DNA from: an uncultured Porphyromonadaceae bacterium
GTDB taxonomy: Bacteria > Bacteroidota > Bacteroidia > Bacteroidales > Muribaculaceae
Length of the DNA stretch: 6,339 nucleotides
Direction of reading: 5' to 3'
Assembly (NCBI GenBank): GCA_946183895.1
Contig: CAMHDX010000057.1
Span: forward strand, 1 to 6,339
Shown here: in pieces, positions 5,443-6,339 of the stretch
Layout of the letters: each line of letters begins with the position of its first letter
Position numbering within the stretch: position 1 is the first letter of the stretch
Made by a program: the position numbers and the translations under genes
The notes under the pieces: generated by a model
What the model saw: only the letters and a program-made list of their open reading frames with translations
Database searches by the model: none
What the model was told of the DNA's origin: nothing

Positions 5443-5467
5443 GAAAGAATAGCAACGTAAGAGGTGG

Positions 5468-6076
5468 ATGTATCGGAGGTTTTTTAAGCGGATATTGGAC
5501 TTTTGCATCGCGCTGGTGGTGCTGGTGGTGATTTCGCCGATTTTAATCGTGGTGACGGTGTGGCTGCACTTCGCCAACCGCGGGGCGGGGGCGTTCTTCC
5601 TGCAGGAGCGGCCGGGGCTGCACGGCAAGATTTTCAAGATTATCAAGTTCAAGACGATGACTGACGAGCGCGACGCTGAGGGCAATCTGCTGCCGGACGC
5701 GGAGCGGCTGACGCCGGTGGGGCGTTTCGTGCGGTCAACGTCGATCGACGAGTTGCCGCAGCTCATCAATGTGCTCAAGGGCGACATGTCGCTCATCGGG
5801 CCGCGACCGCTGCTGGTGAAGTACCTGCCGCTGTATTCGCCGGAGCAGATGCGCCGCCACGATGTCCGGCCGGGCATCAGCGGCTGGGCGCAGTGCCACG
5901 GGCGTAACGCCATCTCGTGGACCGAGAAGTTTAAGCTGGACGTGTGGTACGTGGACCACTGCACGTTCCTGACTGATGTGCGCGTGGTGCTCACGACGAT
6001 TGGCAAGGTGCTAAAGCGCGACGGCATCGCCCAGGAGGGCAATGCCACCATGGAGGAGTTCAATGGGCATAACTGA
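5468..6076 (+). CDS. Initiating sugar transferase (monotopic phosphoglycosyl transferase, PglC/WcaJ-type catalytic domain)
   Basis: The 202-residue protein is a bacterial sugar transferase of the small, catalytic-domain-only type. It has the N-terminal basic segment K-R-I-L-D followed by a hydrophobic stretch (residues 12-32) containing Ser-Pro at 23-24, which forms the re-entrant membrane helix of this family. Next come F-L-Q-E-R-P-G (44-50), K-I-I-K-F-K-T-M (57-64), the catalytic Asp94-Glu95 pair in I-D-E-L-P-Q-L, and M-S-L-I-G-P-R-P (107-114). These enzymes move a sugar phosphate from a UDP-sugar to undecaprenyl phosphate at the inner membrane, the first step of glycan assembly. All key residues are present. 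A purine-rich AGAGG lies just before the ATG. It follows the toxin-antitoxin pair and precedes a glycosyltransferase, consistent with the assembly part of a capsule or O-antigen-type locus. The exact sugar cannot be told from the sequence. Confidence 0.93.
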   Translation: MYRRFFKRILDFCIALVVLVVISPILIVVTVWLHFANRGAGAFFLQERPGLHGKIFKIIKFKTMTDERDAEGNLLPDAERLTPVGRFVRSTSIDELPQLINVLKGDMSLIGPRPLLVKYLPLYSPEQMRRHDVRPGISGWAQCHGRNAISWTEKFKLDVWYVDHCTFLTDVRVVLTTIGKVLKRDGIAQEGNATMEEFNGHN

Positions 6077-6080
6077 GTAA

Positions 6081-6121
6081 TTCAAGTTTCTGGTGAAACT
6101 TGAAGTCTATAGTTTATAGAC
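6081..6121. repeat. Two back-to-back perfect hairpins after the sugar transferase gene
   Basis: TTCAAGTTTC and its inverse, separated by TGGT, form a perfect ten-pair stem at 6081-6104. It is directly followed by GTCTATA-GTT-TATAGAC, a perfect seven-pair stem at 6105-6121. No T-run follows either, so they are not classical terminators, although Bacteroidetes terminators are poorly defined. They fill most of the 69-base gap before the glycosyltransferase and could reduce read-through or protect the 3' end of the mRNA. Confidence 0.6.
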
Positions 6122-6145
6122 ATACGGTCTACAGGCATTGCGGAG

Positions 6146-6339
6146 ATGATGAAGCGAATATTTATCAATATGCACTACATGGCGATTGGCGGGGCGGAGC
6201 GCGCTCTGCTGGGGCTGTTGTACTCGCTGGACCCGCAGCGCGTGAGTGTGGACTTGTTTATCAATCAGCATACTGGTGAGTTTATGCCGCTGATTCCGGA
6301 GTGGGTGAATGTGTTGCCTGAGGTGCCGGCTTACACGGC
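6146..6339 (+). CDS. Glycosyltransferase, N-terminal part (GT4-like; partial, 3' end outside window)
   Basis: An open frame starts at ATG 6146 (a second ATG follows at 6149) and runs off the window after 64 codons. It begins M-M-K-R-I-F-I-N-M-H-Y and then has the glycine-rich I-G-G-A-E-R-A-L-L-G-L-L segment, typical of the first strand, loop and helix of GT-B glycosyltransferases of the GT4 group, which often carry G-G-A-E or G-G-S-E here. Such enzymes add a sugar from a nucleotide donor to the growing lipid-linked glycan on the cytoplasmic side of the membrane. Its place right after the initiating transferase suits one of the early extension steps. Only the N-terminus is seen, so donor, linkage and completeness cannot be judged. 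Confidence 0.8.
   Translation, partial: MMKRIFINMHYMAIGGAERALLGLLYSLDPQRVSVDLFINQHTGEFMPLIPEWVNVLPEVPAYT

Noticed and set aside
5416..6063. Minus-strand open frame of 215 codons antisense to the sugar transferase
   Set aside because: The plus-strand frame has every phosphoglycosyl transferase motif; the reverse frame is rich in Ser, Thr and Arg without family features.

Overview
The window looks like part of a surface-glycan (capsule or O-antigen-type) biosynthesis locus of a member of the Bacteroidales, possibly a Muribaculaceae-like gut bacterium. This is inferred from three things: Bacteroidetes-type promoter elements (TTTG, 19 bases, TAnnTTTG) in the gaps; GC-rich genes (roughly 60%) separated by very AT-rich spacers; and the protein families present. 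No rRNA, tRNA, CRISPR array or transposase gene is visible.

Positions 1-2004 (+ strand) hold a tight run of three genes. These are the 3' end of a split transketolase (C-terminal subunit), a 77-residue acyl carrier protein, and an ANL-superfamily acyl/aryl-AMP ligase whose start codon overlaps the carrier's stop codon by one base. After a 206-base spacer rich in repeats comes an 816-residue protein (2211-4661, +). It joins a LuxE-like acyl-protein synthetase to a LuxC-like acyl reductase, so one chain could in principle activate a carboxylate and reduce it to an aldehyde. Together the four genes suggest that an acid is adenylated and loaded on a carrier, that a carboxyl group is reduced to an aldehyde, and perhaps that a thiamine-diphosphate enzyme transfers two carbons to it. 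The end product is unknown and is probably a lipid-like or branched decoration of a surface glycan; this is inference.

Positions 4663-5190 (- strand) hold a YefM/YoeB toxin-antitoxin pair, convergent with the reductase gene with a single base between the two stop codons. Upstream of it are a good Bacteroidetes promoter, a diverged second copy of that promoter, and a 25-base palindrome. The palindrome carries two TGTACA cores, the motif known as the YefM operator in E. coli.

Positions 5468-6339 (+ strand) return to glycan assembly, with a small monotopic phosphoglycosyl transferase that would start glycan synthesis on the lipid carrier, then the first 64 codons of a glycosyltransferase. The spacers hold dispersed palindromic and short direct repeats whose function is unknown.
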